64,000 bases of DNA from Roseomonas genomospecies 6 (lineage in GTDB: Bacteria; Pseudomonadota; Alphaproteobacteria; Azospirillales; Azospirillaceae): positions 123,490-187,489 of the forward strand of contig NZ_QOKW01000011.1 in assembly GCF_008365375.1 (NCBI RefSeq), in the 5' to 3' direction. Below, piece by piece: positions 51,629-60,503 of this stretch. The notes under the pieces were generated by a model. The model was not told the origin of the DNA and made no database searches. It worked only from the letters and a program-made list of their open reading frames with translations. The position numbers were made by a program, and so were the translations under genes. Positions within the stretch are counted from its first letter, which is position 1. Every line of letters starts with the position of its first letter.

Positions 51629-51642
51629 ATTAGACGTCTAAT
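51629..51642. repeat. 14-bp perfect palindrome ATTAGACGTCTAAT, copy 2
   Basis: Identical to the site at 2026-2039. It sits in the promoter region of the M48 protease gene (start 51730), next to another palindrome at 51609-51624. The pairing of two dyads suggests a regulated promoter. Confidence 0.5.
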
Positions 51643-51729
51643 GCGGCAGACGCCCCCGAATTGCCCCGGCACAGCCCATCCGCCATCGGATAGGATGCGC
51701 CGTACGAAACCAAAGCGGAGGAAAGAGCA

Positions 51730-52503
51730 ATGCCGACCACGACCGTCCGACCCCTGCGCCTTGCCGCGGCACTGGCCGGGTCCCTGGCGTTGGCCGGATG
51801 CGCCGGCAACGCGACCGGGCTTGGGCTGAACCTCGTCTCGCAGGAACAGCTTGTCGAACTCGGCCAGCAGGACTGGCAACGCCTGATCCAATCGACCCCG
51901 GCCACCACCAACGCCAGCTATCAGCGCCGCGCCGAGCAGATCTCGGCCCGCCTGCTGCGCGCCGCCTCGCTCGACCCTGCGGGTTGGGAGGTGCGCGTGT
52001 TCCAGGGCCAGGAGGCCAACGCCTTCGCCCTGCCCGGCCAGAAGATCGGCGTCTATGAAGGGCTGTTCCAGTACGCCAAGACCGACGCTCAGCTTGCCGC
52101 GGTCATCGGCCACGAGATCGCCCACAATCTGGAAGGCCACGCCGCCGAGCGGGTGAGCACCCAGATGGCGACCGAGGCGGGCACGAGCATCCTGGGGGCC
52201 GTGGCCGGGGCGAGCGGAGTCGGCGGCAGCGAGATGATCGCCGCGGCGCTGGGCACCGGCGCTCAGTATGGCCTGCTGCTCCCCTATTCCCGAAACCAGG
52301 AGCTTGCGGCCGACCGTGCCGGACTGCTGATGATGGCACGCGCCGGATACGACCCTCAGGCGGCGATCGAGCTTTGGCAGAACATGAAGCAGGCGGGCTC
52401 CCAGCCGCCGACCTTCATGTCCACGCACCCGGGCACGGCGGACCGCATCGCCGCCCTGCAAAAGCTGATGCCCGAAGCGAAGGCGGCCTACAAGCCGGGC
52501 TGA
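51730..52503 (+). CDS. M48 family zinc metalloprotease, lipoprotein
   Basis: A 257-residue periplasmic protease of the BepA/LoiP/YcaL type. The signal ends in a lipobox (SLALAGCAGN, cysteine about 20), so it is lipid-anchored. The zinc motif is HEIAHN in AAVIGHEIAHNLEGHAAER (about 130), and the third ligand is in SRNQELAADRAGLLMM (about 193). A GYDPQAAIELWQNM helix and STHPGTADRIAALQ follow, as in proteases that police outer-membrane protein assembly. AGGAAAGAG precedes the ATG. Confidence 0.92.
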   Translation: MPTTTVRPLRLAAALAGSLALAGCAGNATGLGLNLVSQEQLVELGQQDWQRLIQSTPATTNASYQRRAEQISARLLRAASLDPAGWEVRVFQGQEANAFALPGQKIGVYEGLFQYAKTDAQLAAVIGHEIAHNLEGHAAERVSTQMATEAGTSILGAVAGASGVGGSEMIAAALGTGAQYGLLLPYSRNQELAADRAGLLMMARAGYDPQAAIELWQNMKQAGSQPPTFMSTHPGTADRIAALQKLMPEAKAAYKPG

Positions 52504-52554
52504 CCGGACCGGCGGGGGCGCGCACGCCGCGTTCCCGCCGGGGTCCTGTCCCGC

Positions 52555-52568
52555 GAGAAAATTTTCTC
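52555..52568. promoter_or_regulatory. parS-like centromere palindrome GAGAAAATTTTCTC, upstream copy
   Basis: A perfect 14-bp palindrome in the gap before parA. The left flank CCGC matches the downstream copy at 54595-54624; the right flank is degenerate. Two copies bracketing parAB are the typical layout of partition sites bound by ParB. It differs from the chromosomal parS (TGTTTCACGTGAAACA) and from repABC sites. Assignment is by position and symmetry. Confidence 0.7.
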
Positions 52569-52575
52569 ACCGAAT

Positions 52576-52606
52576 GTTGACTCCCCTCCCCTGCCCCAGA
52601 GTCAAC
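52576..52606. promoter_or_regulatory. candidate parA operator, GTTGACTC-N15-GAGTCAAC
   Basis: Perfect 8-bp inverted arms separated by 15 bp, 66 bp upstream of the parA start. ParA proteins with an N-terminal helix-turn-helix usually repress their own operon from such a dyad. Confidence 0.6.
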
Positions 52607-52671
52607 TTTCCGGCTTGACCGGGCCCCGGCGGCGCGCAAAAGTGGCGGCGGGCAAGGCAGGGGAATGGACC

Positions 52672-53706
52672 ATGCGCGGCGAGGACATCAAGGCGTTCCG
52701 GGAAGGCCGGACGCTGAACCAGCCGGACTTCGCGGCTTGGCTGAACGAAAAGCTGGGCCGGAAATACGACAAGGCGAAGATCTCGCGCTGGGAAAACGGC
52801 AGCGAGAAGGTTCCGGCACCGGTCATTTCCTTGCTCTTGCAGGAGAAGATCGGCCCGGTGACGCGGCATGGGCCGGCGCTGATCTGTGCCGCGGCCAACC
52901 GCAAGGGCGGGGTGGGCAAGACGGCCTTCACCGTCAACACCGCCACCCTGCTCGCCCGGCATTTCAAGGTCCTGCTGATCGACGCGGACCCGCAGGCCAA
53001 CGCCACCATCCATCTCGGCATCAACTCCATCGAGCGCGAGCGGGAGGAGAAAACCCTCTACTACGCGCTGAAGGCGTCGGTGGAGGCGCTGAAATCGCGG
53101 GGCAAGGGCTTCGACCTCGGCGACTACATCGTCACCACCGACAGCGGGCTGGACGTGATCCCCAGCGGCATGCGGCTGGGCGATGCGGAGGCGGAGTTGC
53201 AAAGCCAGTCGTCGGGGGACTGCGCGCTTCGCGAATGCCTGGATGGCGGCGCGCGGCAGAGCTACGATTTCATCTTCGTGGACACCCCGCCCCATTTCGG
53301 GATGCTGGCCCGCAACGCGCTGACGGCCGCGAACACCGTCGCCATTCCCTGCCAGACGGAGATGCTGAGCGTGGCGGGCGTGGAATTCCTGCTGGAGAAC
53401 CTGGACATGATCCGCCGCCGGGCCAACCCGGGGGTCAGCGTCCTGGGCATCCTGCCGACAATGTTCAACGCGCGGCTGACCCAGGATCAGGCGTCGCTGG
53501 ACGACATTCGCAACCTGTTCGGCACGAAGCTGCGGGTCTTCGGTCCGATCCCGCGGGCGACCGTCTACGCCCAGGCCGTGGCCGCCGGGCGCGCCGCGCT
53601 GGAGGCGGTGCCGGACGCGCCGGGCTATGAAGTGTATCAGGCCGTCGCCGACGCGCTGATCCAGGAACGTGCCCGCATGCCGGAGGTGATGGCCCATGTC
53701 GCGTAA
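52672..53706 (+). CDS. parA: ParA-type partition ATPase with N-terminal helix-turn-helix
   Basis: A 344-residue protein. Residues 1-60 form an XRE-like helix-turn-helix (EDIKAFREGRTLNQPDFAAW, then KISRWENGSEKVP). A deviant Walker A follows (ANRKGGVGKTAFTVNTATLL, about 80), with A' LLIDADPQANATIHLG and Walker B FIFVDTPPHFGMLARNAL. This is a type Ia ParA, which both moves plasmid copies apart and represses its own promoter. The ATG at 52672 was chosen with GGGGAA upstream; an ATG at 52615 gives an unlikely basic leader. It overlaps parB by 11 bp. Confidence 0.92.
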   Translation: MRGEDIKAFREGRTLNQPDFAAWLNEKLGRKYDKAKISRWENGSEKVPAPVISLLLQEKIGPVTRHGPALICAAANRKGGVGKTAFTVNTATLLARHFKVLLIDADPQANATIHLGINSIEREREEKTLYYALKASVEALKSRGKGFDLGDYIVTTDSGLDVIPSGMRLGDAEAELQSQSSGDCALRECLDGGARQSYDFIFVDTPPHFGMLARNALTAANTVAIPCQTEMLSVAGVEFLLENLDMIRRRANPGVSVLGILPTMFNARLTQDQASLDDIRNLFGTKLRVFGPIPRATVYAQAVAAGRAALEAVPDAPGYEVYQAVADALIQERARMPEVMAHVA

Positions 53707-54586
53707 ACTGGCCCGTACGAACACCGGCGTGCTGACCACCGCGGCGGCGGAGCGGCAGGCCCGCGAGGAAGGGCAGGGCTTCAACCGCCGCGGTCCGGTC
53801 GTCGTGGAAATCGACGTCGGGCGGATCGTCACCAACCCCGACCAGCCGCGCCGCCATTTCGACGAGGCGGACATGGAGGCTCTGAAATCCTCCATCGCGC
53901 AGCACGGCTTGGCGCAACCGGTCGGCGTGCAGCAGTTGGGCGACGGGCGGTTCCAGCTCGTCTTCGGGGAGCGGCGCTTCCGCGCGGTGCGGGCGCTCGG
54001 CCACCCGACCATCTACGCCGTGACCGTCACGGGGGCGTCGGACGAGCTGGCCCTGATCGAGAACGTCGTCCGCGCCGACCTGTCTCCCTTCGAAGAGGGC
54101 GACGCCTACGCCCGGCTGATGGAGCGCCACGGCTACCGGCAGGAGGACGTCGGGCGGATCGTGGGCAAGGACCGGGTGGACATTTCCCGCGCCCTCCTCA
54201 TCAGCCGCCTGCCGCAGCGCATCCGCGACGAGTACCCGCTGCACCGCCCGGCGCGCTACCGGCTGGTGGAGATCGCGCGGCTGAAAGGGGAGGGCGAACA
54301 ACTGCGCGGCTGGGACGCGCTGGTCGGGGAGATGACCCGGCGGGCTGCCGACGAGGACGCTCCGGCTCCGGCCACCCCGGCGGCGCGGCCTGGCCGGAGC
54401 GCTGCTCCCACCGGCAGCGCCCTGCCGAAGCCGCTGGCGAAAGCGGTGTTCGGGGCGCGGCAGACCGTCGCCACCGTGCGCGCGCAGGGTTTGGCCTTGG
54501 CTGACATCGACCGCGAGACGCTCCGCGCGATCCGCGACGACATCGACGCGATCCTGAACGCCGGAGAGGGAAGGGCAGGGGGCTGA
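53696..54586 (+). CDS. parB: ParB-type partition protein
   Basis: A 296-residue DNA-binding CTPase-type partition protein. The ParB/Srx N-domain has IVTNPDQPRRHFDEADMEAL (about 45) and the nucleotide-binding box FGERRFRAVRALG (about 95), with ELALIENVVRADLSPFEEGD. The central helix-turn-helix is YRQEDVGRIVGKDRVDISRA (about 145). A Pro/Ala-rich linker leads to a C-terminal dimerisation helix. It should bind the palindromes at 52555 and 54595. The gene overlaps parA by 11 bp, so the pair is one operon. Confidence 0.93.
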   Translation: MSRKLARTNTGVLTTAAAERQAREEGQGFNRRGPVVVEIDVGRIVTNPDQPRRHFDEADMEALKSSIAQHGLAQPVGVQQLGDGRFQLVFGERRFRAVRALGHPTIYAVTVTGASDELALIENVVRADLSPFEEGDAYARLMERHGYRQEDVGRIVGKDRVDISRALLISRLPQRIRDEYPLHRPARYRLVEIARLKGEGEQLRGWDALVGEMTRRAADEDAPAPATPAARPGRSAAPTGSALPKPLAKAVFGARQTVATVRAQGLALADIDRETLRAIRDDIDAILNAGEGRAGG

Positions 54587-54594
54587 AGAAGTAC

Positions 54595-54624
54595 GGCTCC
54601 GCGAGAAAATTTTCTCGCGGAGCC
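54595..54624. promoter_or_regulatory. 30-bp perfect palindrome after parB: parS-like site, possibly also a terminator
   Basis: The half-site GGCTCCGCGAGAAAA is followed by its exact complement, giving a 30-bp palindrome without mismatch whose core GAGAAAATTTTCTC equals the upstream site at 52555. It starts 8 bp after the parB stop. As RNA it would fold into a strong stem, so it may end transcription too, but the shared core upstream of parA argues for a ParB centromere. Confidence 0.75.
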
Positions 54625-54641
54625 ATGGTTCCGCCGGCGGT

Positions 54642-55826
54642 TCAGCGGGGTGCCGGCGCCTCCAGCCCGGCGGGGCTCGGGGCGCCTTCCAGCGATTGCA
54701 GAAGATTTGTGCGGGCCATCACCAGCAGCAGGTCCGTCTGGGTGACCACCCCCAGCAGCCCGCCGTGGCCATCCACGATCGCCACCTCGTGGGTGCGCCC
54801 GTCCGACAAAGGGCCGAGCAGGCGGAAGGCCGGGGTTTCCGGTCCGGCCGTCACCGGCGGGGCCATCACCTCGGCGACGGTGGAGGCGTTCCCCACCAAA
54901 TGCTGATGCCCGACCATCCCGACCACCACGTTGCCCCGGTCCACGACCGGCAGGGTGCGGAAGGCGTGTTCGATCAGCCGGGCGCGGGCCACCTCCGGGG
55001 GGGCCTCCGCCCTCACCGACACCACGTCGCGGGCCATGATGTCCCCGCAGGTGATCCCGGCGTGCATCCGCTCCATGGCGTGAAGCTCCGCTTTCTCCAG
55101 AAGGGCGCTCAGGTCGTCCCGGTTCACGTCCAGCGCCTCGCCCAGTTCGCGGATCGCCTCGTCCAGATCGTCCGCGGTGAGGCCGGCGCGCGTCCGCGCG
55201 GGCGGGTCGGCGGTGCCGTGGCTGTTGACCGGCTTGGGCGCCGCACGGTGCGGATAGGAGTGGCCGGAGAAGCGATGGAAGGTCCATCCCGCCAGGACCA
55301 GCAGGATGGAATTGACGGCCACCGGATACAGCACGAACTGCATCCCCGACGCGGCGACCGCCGGCCCGCCGATCACCGCGGTCAGGGCGGCGGCTCCGCC
55401 CGGCGGGTGCAGGCAGCGCGTCATGGACATGGTCGCGATGGCCAGAGCGACCGCCACGCCCCCGGCCAGCATCGGGTCGGGGATCAGCGCCGCCACCATC
55501 ACCCCGACCAGGGCCGACAGGGTGTTGCCGCCGATGATCGACCAGGGCTGGGCCAGCGGGCTCGCCGGCACGGCGAACAGAAGCACCGCCGACGCGCCCA
55601 TGGGCGCCACCAGGGCGGGAGCGGCGGTGATGTGGGTGAGCAGGTTGTGGCACAGCAACCCCGTCGCGGCGAGGCCGATCATGGCGCCGCAGCAGGCGAT
55701 CAGCCGGTCCTTCAGGTTCGCGCCGGGCAGAATGGGCCTGAAAAGGGCGAGACGGCGGCGGTTTTCGCGTTTCTTTAACAAGGTCGCTCTCCAGCGGCGC
55801 AGCAGGAGCCGTTTCTTCGGAAGCAT
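54642..55826 (-). CDS. HPP-family membrane protein with a CBS-domain pair
   Basis: A 394-residue protein. Its N-terminal part is strongly basic (RLLLRRWRATLLKKRENRRR). Four hydrophobic helices (about 45-195) follow, with the family motif RCLHPPGGAAALTAVIGG. Two CBS domains complete it (CGDIMARDVVSVRAEAPP about 275; VAEVMAPPVTAGPETP about 330). HPP proteins include nitrite transporters of cyanobacteria and plastids, but CBS-fused bacterial members are uncharacterised. It is convergent with parB; the 30-bp palindrome lies between them. Confidence 0.85.
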   Translation of the reverse strand: MLPKKRLLLRRWRATLLKKRENRRRLALFRPILPGANLKDRLIACCGAMIGLAATGLLCHNLLTHITAAPALVAPMGASAVLLFAVPASPLAQPWSIIGGNTLSALVGVMVAALIPDPMLAGGVAVALAIATMSMTRCLHPPGGAAALTAVIGGPAVAASGMQFVLYPVAVNSILLVLAGWTFHRFSGHSYPHRAAPKPVNSHGTADPPARTRAGLTADDLDEAIRELGEALDVNRDDLSALLEKAELHAMERMHAGITCGDIMARDVVSVRAEAPPEVARARLIEHAFRTLPVVDRGNVVVGMVGHQHLVGNASTVAEVMAPPVTAGPETPAFRLLGPLSDGRTHEVAIVDGHGGLLGVVTQTDLLLVMARTNLLQSLEGAPSPAGLEAPAPR

Positions 55827-55915
55827 TCGGCCCGGTCCCTCCCATGGTTTCGGCGTGCGGCGGCAGGATAGAACCTCAAGTTAAGTTGAGGTCAAATGGA
55901 AAGTGCCGGTCCGGA

Positions 55916-57079
55916 TCACCGGGTCCGCACGGTGTTGCCTCCATCCGACAGGACATCCTGGGCACATGCCTTGACCGTGGGCAAGGGAGCGTTCGCGGCC
56001 AACGCGTCCTTGGCCAACGCATCCTTCAGCCCCAGCACGCGCTCCACCGACGCTTTCCATTGGGCGACGGTCGCCAGATTGTCGATGGGCCAGGACAACG
56101 CCGCGACGGTCTGCTGGAAGGCCTGCGCGGTCTGCATCATCATCCCCAGCGTGATGGTTCCCGCGACATAGCGGGGCGCCACCACCAGGATGGGAAAGAC
56201 CGTGGACAGCACCGAATAGGACGCGCCGAAGGCCATCACCCGGACCAGCGCACCGGTCTGCCGTTCCCATCCCCGGCGCACTCCGCCGAACAACAGCGCC
56301 ATGCGGCTGCGCTCCGCCGACTCGCCATGCTGCCGGGCAATGGCGGGCGCGTTCTCCCGCACCCGCGCCAGACCGAAGCGGAAGTCGGCCTCCAGCCTCT
56401 GCCGCCGCTCCGCCGCATGGACCAGCGGCTGGCCGACGGCGATGGCGGCGGACCCGGCGGCGGAAAAGACCAGCGCGAGGAGAAGCAGATGGCCGGGAAC
56501 CGGAATGGCCGCACCGCCGAACGCATTGCCGAACGCGATCTCCACGACGCCGGAAAGCTGCCACAGGATGCCGGCGAAACTGACCAGCAGCAGCAGGCAG
56601 TAGGTCAGCGAATGGCCCAGATCGATGGCCAGTTCCGTGACGATGCGGATGTCTTCCGCGATGCGCCCGTCCGGATTGTCGAGACCGCCGGGACGGGTGG
56701 CCATTGCTTGCTCCCGCCCGTCCGACAGCCAATCCTTCAGAAGCCGCCGGGTCAGCCATTCCCGCCAGCCGAACTGGAGTCGCCGTTTCACCCACAGATG
56801 GGCCACGGTGACGGCGATGTTGAACAGCATGATGCCGCAGGCCGCCGCGGCCATGACCGGCAACCGGTCCATCGCCCGCTGCTCCAGCGCGTCGAACAGG
56901 CGCTGGCTCCACAGGTTCATCATGACGGGAACGGACACCTGCGCCACCGTCAGGACCAGCAAGGCCGCCGCCAGCAGCCGAACGGACCAGCGGCCCCGCT
57001 CCGACCAGTAACCGCCGGCCAGCCCGGTGAAACGCCGGGCGAAGCCGAAAGCGGCCTTCAAGGAAAGTCTGTTCGCCAT
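55916..57079 (-). CDS. SbmA/YddA-like ABC transmembrane protein lacking the ATPase domain
   Basis: A 387-residue protein with about six helices (WSVRLLAAALLVLTVAQVSV, SLTYCLLLLVSFAGILWQLS and others). It has the family stretch MNLWSQRLFDALEQRAMDRL, NPDGRIAEDIRIVTELAIDL, and SVLSTVFPILVVAPRYVAG with TLGMMMQTAQAFQQTVAALS. This is the ABC_membrane_2/SbmA-like unit. YddA-type proteins continue into an ATPase after ERVLGL; here the reading frame ends about 40 residues later with no Walker motifs. Either it is a secondary SbmA/BacA-like peptide importer, or a gene that lost its ATPase half. Confidence 0.78.
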   Translation of the reverse strand: MANRLSLKAAFGFARRFTGLAGGYWSERGRWSVRLLAAALLVLTVAQVSVPVMMNLWSQRLFDALEQRAMDRLPVMAAAACGIMLFNIAVTVAHLWVKRRLQFGWREWLTRRLLKDWLSDGREQAMATRPGGLDNPDGRIAEDIRIVTELAIDLGHSLTYCLLLLVSFAGILWQLSGVVEIAFGNAFGGAAIPVPGHLLLLALVFSAAGSAAIAVGQPLVHAAERRQRLEADFRFGLARVRENAPAIARQHGESAERSRMALLFGGVRRGWERQTGALVRVMAFGASYSVLSTVFPILVVAPRYVAGTITLGMMMQTAQAFQQTVAALSWPIDNLATVAQWKASVERVLGLKDALAKDALAANAPLPTVKACAQDVLSDGGNTVRTR

Positions 57080-57194
57080 GGCCGCCCATCCCGGCCCACC
57101 AGCGCTTCGGCCCACGCTTCAGCGCGTCTGTTCAGCCTAGCACCCTTTCACCGGGCGGGGGGCGGGACAAGCGGCGATCCTCCTTAAAGCGGGA

Positions 57195-59222
57195 TCAGGC
57201 GGCCCGGACGGTGGCGATGAAGCTGCGCACCTCGCTGCGCAGGCGTTCCGCCTCGGCGGCCAGTTCCTCCGACGTGCCGTGGACATGGCTGGCGGCGTCG
57301 CCGGTCTCCGAAACCGCGGTGCTGACGCCGGCGATGTTGCGCGACACCTCTTCGGTCCCCTGGGCGGCCTGGGTCACGCTGCTGGCGATTTCGCGGGTCG
57401 CGGCGGCCTGCTCCTCGATGGCGGCGGCGATGGTGGTGGCGATCTCGCTCATGCGGCCGATGGTCTGCCCGATGCTGGCGATGGCCTTCTGCGCGCCGCC
57501 GGTGGTCTGCTGGATCTCCTGCACCTTCGATTGGATTTCGTCGGTCGCCCTGGCGGTCTGGGTGGCGAGCGCCTTCACCTCGCCCGCCACCACGGCGAAG
57601 CCCTTGCCGGCCTCGCCCGCCCGTGCCGCCTCGATGGTGGCGTTGAGCGCCAGCAGGTTGGTCTGGGCGGCGATGCCGCTGATGATCTCCACCACCTGCC
57701 CGATCTGCTCGGCGGCGGTGACCAGGGCGCGCATGGTGCGGTCGGCGCCCTCCGCGTCGTTCACCGCCTGCCCGGCGATGCGGGTGGAGATGTCCACCTG
57801 ATGGCCGATCTCGGAGATCGAGGCCGACAGCTCCTCGGTCGCGGTGGCGACGGTCTGCACGTTGGCCGACGCCTGTTCGGAGGCGGAGGCGACCAGGAGC
57901 GAGCGCGAGCTGGCCTCCGCCGCGGTGTTGGACAGGGTGCTGGCGGCGTTGTGCATGCCGCCGGCGGCGCTGGCAACCGCCTCCACGATGCCCTGGACGG
58001 TCGCTTCGAAGGTGTCGGCCATGTGGATCATGGTGGCGCGGCGCTGCTCGGCGGCCTGCCGTTCGGCCTCCTCCTGCGCCTTGCGCATGCGCTCCATCTC
58101 CTCGGCGTTGGATTTGAAGACCTGCAGGGCGCGGGCCAGCGCCCCGATCTCGTCCTTCCGCCAGCCGCCGTCCACCGGCACCGTCCGGTCGCCTTCGGCC
58201 AGCCGGCCCATCGCCCCCGTGATGGTGCCGAGCGGACGGGTGATCGCCCGCGAGATCATCCAGGCCAGCAGCAGGCCCAGCGCCAGGGCGGAGGCGGTCA
58301 CGATGGCGCCCTTCCGCTCGGCGGCGGCGACCGCGGTGGCGGCGCTGCGTTCCAGGTCCTTCAGGAAGGTGGTGGAATGGCTGCGGATCGCGCCGGTCTT
58401 CCCGCTGATCTCCGCCCCGGCCCGCGTCAGCGTGTCGGTGTTGACCCGTACCATTTCCTCCGCGATCGCCGCGATCCGCTCGATACCGGCGCGGTAGCGC
58501 GGCAGCTTGTCCAGAATCTCCGCCCGCTTCGCGGCGCCGGGGGAGTCGGCCCAGTTCCTGGCCTCCGCCTCCACGTCGCCGACCACCGCCGCCAGATCCT
58601 GGCGGATGCGGGCCAGATCCTCCGGTTTGGTCTCCGCCACGAAGCGGGCGACCAGGACGCGCACCAGAAGATACCGCTCGCTGACGCCCGCGGCTTCCAG
58701 GGTGCGGTCCAGATGCCCGGTCTCCCGCTCCGCGGCCACCAGTTCGCTCAGCGTCCGGCGGATGTCGGCTCCCAGCTTGTTCACCACGTCCGCAACGATG
58801 GCGTCGCGCTCGGTGCGCAGGGCGACCAGACGATCGAAGCCGGACAGGAAATCCCGCTCCAGCGCCCGCACCTCCTCCACCGTCTGGCGGTCGGCGGGGT
58901 TGCCGATGCCGGGGGCTGCCCGCTCCAGATGCCGGCGAAAGTCTCCGGCGGTGGTGCGGAACCGGTTGGCCGACGCCTCCGCGCCGGTGACGAGGAACTC
59001 CGCCGCCGCGCCGAGCGCGTCGGACAGGGCGGTGTCGGCTTCCGCCAGGGTCAGCGTGACATCGGACTGGACCGCGTAGCTGCGCAACGCCTCGTCGCTG
59101 GATCGCAGGCCGGTCCAGGACACGGTCCCCAGCGTGACCAGCAGGGCCAGCGTGACCCCGAAGCCGGTGTAGACCTTGGTTGCGGTGCGCAGGTTGGCGA
59201 AGGCGCGAAGGGAGGTGGTCAT
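57195..59222 (-). CDS. methyl-accepting chemotaxis protein
   Basis: A 675-residue chemoreceptor. It has a first transmembrane helix (about 15-35, [15 protein letters not shown]), a mostly helical periplasmic sensor (about 36-300), and a second helix ([20 protein letters not shown], about 307-327). A HAMP domain follows ([20 protein letters not shown]), then the long signalling coiled coil with the hairpin tip [20 protein letters not shown] and [20 protein letters not shown]. The tip sequence binds CheA/CheW. No C-terminal NWETF-like CheR tether is present. The ligand is unknown. It stands alone, without che genes nearby. Confidence 0.95.
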   Translation of the reverse strand: MTTSLRAFANLRTATKVYTGFGVTLALLVTLGTVSWTGLRSSDEALRSYAVQSDVTLTLAEADTALSDALGAAAEFLVTGAEASANRFRTTAGDFRRHLERAAPGIGNPADRQTVEEVRALERDFLSGFDRLVALRTERDAIVADVVNKLGADIRRTLSELVAAERETGHLDRTLEAAGVSERYLLVRVLVARFVAETKPEDLARIRQDLAAVVGDVEAEARNWADSPGAAKRAEILDKLPRYRAGIERIAAIAEEMVRVNTDTLTRAGAEISGKTGAIRSHSTTFLKDLERSAATAVAAAERKGAIVTASALALGLLLAWMISRAITRPLGTITGAMGRLAEGDRTVPVDGGWRKDEIGALARALQVFKSNAEEMERMRKAQEEAERQAAEQRRATMIHMADTFEATVQGIVEAVASAAGGMHNAASTLSNTAAEASSRSLLVASASEQASANVQTVATATEELSASISEIGHQVDISTRIAGQAVNDAEGADRTMRALVTAAEQIGQVVEIISGIAAQTNLLALNATIEAARAGEAGKGFAVVAGEVKALATQTARATDEIQSKVQEIQQTTGGAQKAIASIGQTIGRMSEIATTIAAAIEEQAAATREIASSVTQAAQGTEEVSRNIAGVSTAVSETGDAASHVHGTSEELAAEAERLRSEVRSFIATVRAA

Positions 59223-59507
59223 GTTGGAAGATCCTGCCTGGGCGTTCTTGGTTCGGCGGCGGTTGCCCGCACCGGATCACATCATTCTCAAAAACCGTAC
59301 CAACTCCCAATCCCTGGGCGATTGCTGTTCCACCCAGCAAAATTCCCGAGCGGACCGCGCGGTTGCTCCTTTTCATTTGTTGCAAATTGCCAACGTGCCC
59401 CCATCCGCTTTGCAGATTGCAACGCGGGCGGTCCCGCCGATGTTGAGGGCCGGTGTCGGTACACGGACGGAAGCCCCGCCCGAGCACGGAACAACGAGAG
59501 GTCGATC

Positions 59508-60494
59508 ATGCCGGACAGCAAGCATTTCGCTCCGCCCGGACCCATCGGATTCGGGGGCGCCCCACTCGGCAACATGTTCGAGGAGGTGCCGGACGACGTG
59601 GCCGAGGCCACTCTGGCCGCCGCCTGGGACGCCGGCATCCGCTATTTCGACACGGCCCCGGAATATGGTCCCGGCATTTCGGAACACCGCTTCGGTCATG
59701 CCCTGCGCAACCGCCCGCGCGACGACTTCGTTCTGTCCACCAAGGTCGGGCGCCTGCTGCGCGCCGATTCCAGCAAGGGCGGCAAGCACGGCCCCTTCGT
59801 GAAGGGACTGCCCTTCCGCGTGGACTACGACTACACCGCCGACGGGGTGCGCCGCTCCATCGAGGACAGCCTGCAACGGCTGGGCATGGCGCGCATCGAC
59901 ATCGCCTACATCCACGACTGCGCGGAGGACGCCCACGGCGACCGCTGGCTGGAGGTGTTCGACACCGCCATGAAAGGCGCCGCCGTGGCGCTGACCCAAC
60001 TCCGCGAGGAGGGCGTCATCCGCGGCTGGGGCCTGGGCGTCAACCGGGTGGAGCCCTGCGTGATGGCCCTGGACCGGGCGGACCCCGACGTCTTCCTGCT
60101 GGCCGGACGCTACAGCCTGCTGAACCAGCCGGCGCTGGACACGCTGTTTCCGCGCTGCCAGGAGCGGGGCGTCCATGTGGTGGTCGGCGGCCCCTACAAC
60201 TCCGGCATCATCGCGGGCGGCAGGAATTTCGAGTATCAGGAGGCCCCGCCCGACAAGGTGGCGGCGCGCGATCGGCTGGCGGAGATCGCCCAGCGGCACG
60301 GCGTGGACCTGCGGGCGGCGGCGCTGCAATTCTGCGCGGCGCATCCGGTGGTCGCCTCGGTCATCCCCGGCACCAAGAACCCGCCGCGCGTGCAGGAAAA
60401 CGTCGCCCTGATGAAGCAGCCCATCCCCGCGGACTTCTGGCGGGAACTGAAGCAGACCGGCGTCCTTCCCGAACAGGCCCCGACCCCGGCCTGA
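59508..60494 (+). CDS. aldo/keto reductase (D-threo-aldose / L-fucose dehydrogenase-like)
   Basis: A 328-residue TIM-barrel oxidoreductase. The catalytic tetrad is visible: aspartate and tyrosine in IRYFDTAPEYGPGISEHRFG (about 43-60), lysine in VLSTKVGRLLR, and histidine in IDIAYIHDCAEDAHG. Later NSGIIAGGRNFEYQ and VVASVIPGTKNPPRV fit the branch oxidising L-fucose, L-galactose or D-arabinose. The ATG at 59508 has GAGAGG six bases upstream. It is divergent from the chemoreceptor across 285 bp, which could suggest a shared sugar signal. Confidence 0.87.
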   Translation: MPDSKHFAPPGPIGFGGAPLGNMFEEVPDDVAEATLAAAWDAGIRYFDTAPEYGPGISEHRFGHALRNRPRDDFVLSTKVGRLLRADSSKGGKHGPFVKGLPFRVDYDYTADGVRRSIEDSLQRLGMARIDIAYIHDCAEDAHGDRWLEVFDTAMKGAAVALTQLREEGVIRGWGLGVNRVEPCVMALDRADPDVFLLAGRYSLLNQPALDTLFPRCQERGVHVVVGGPYNSGIIAGGRNFEYQEAPPDKVAARDRLAEIAQRHGVDLRAAALQFCAAHPVVASVIPGTKNPPRVQENVALMKQPIPADFWRELKQTGVLPEQAPTPA

Positions 60495-60503
60495 CGCGCC
60501 GGA

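Noticed and set aside
54595..54624. Reading the 30-bp palindrome only as a terminator
   Set aside because: Its 14-bp core is repeated upstream of parA, where no transcript ends in the same way; a partition site explains both copies better, though a double role is possible.
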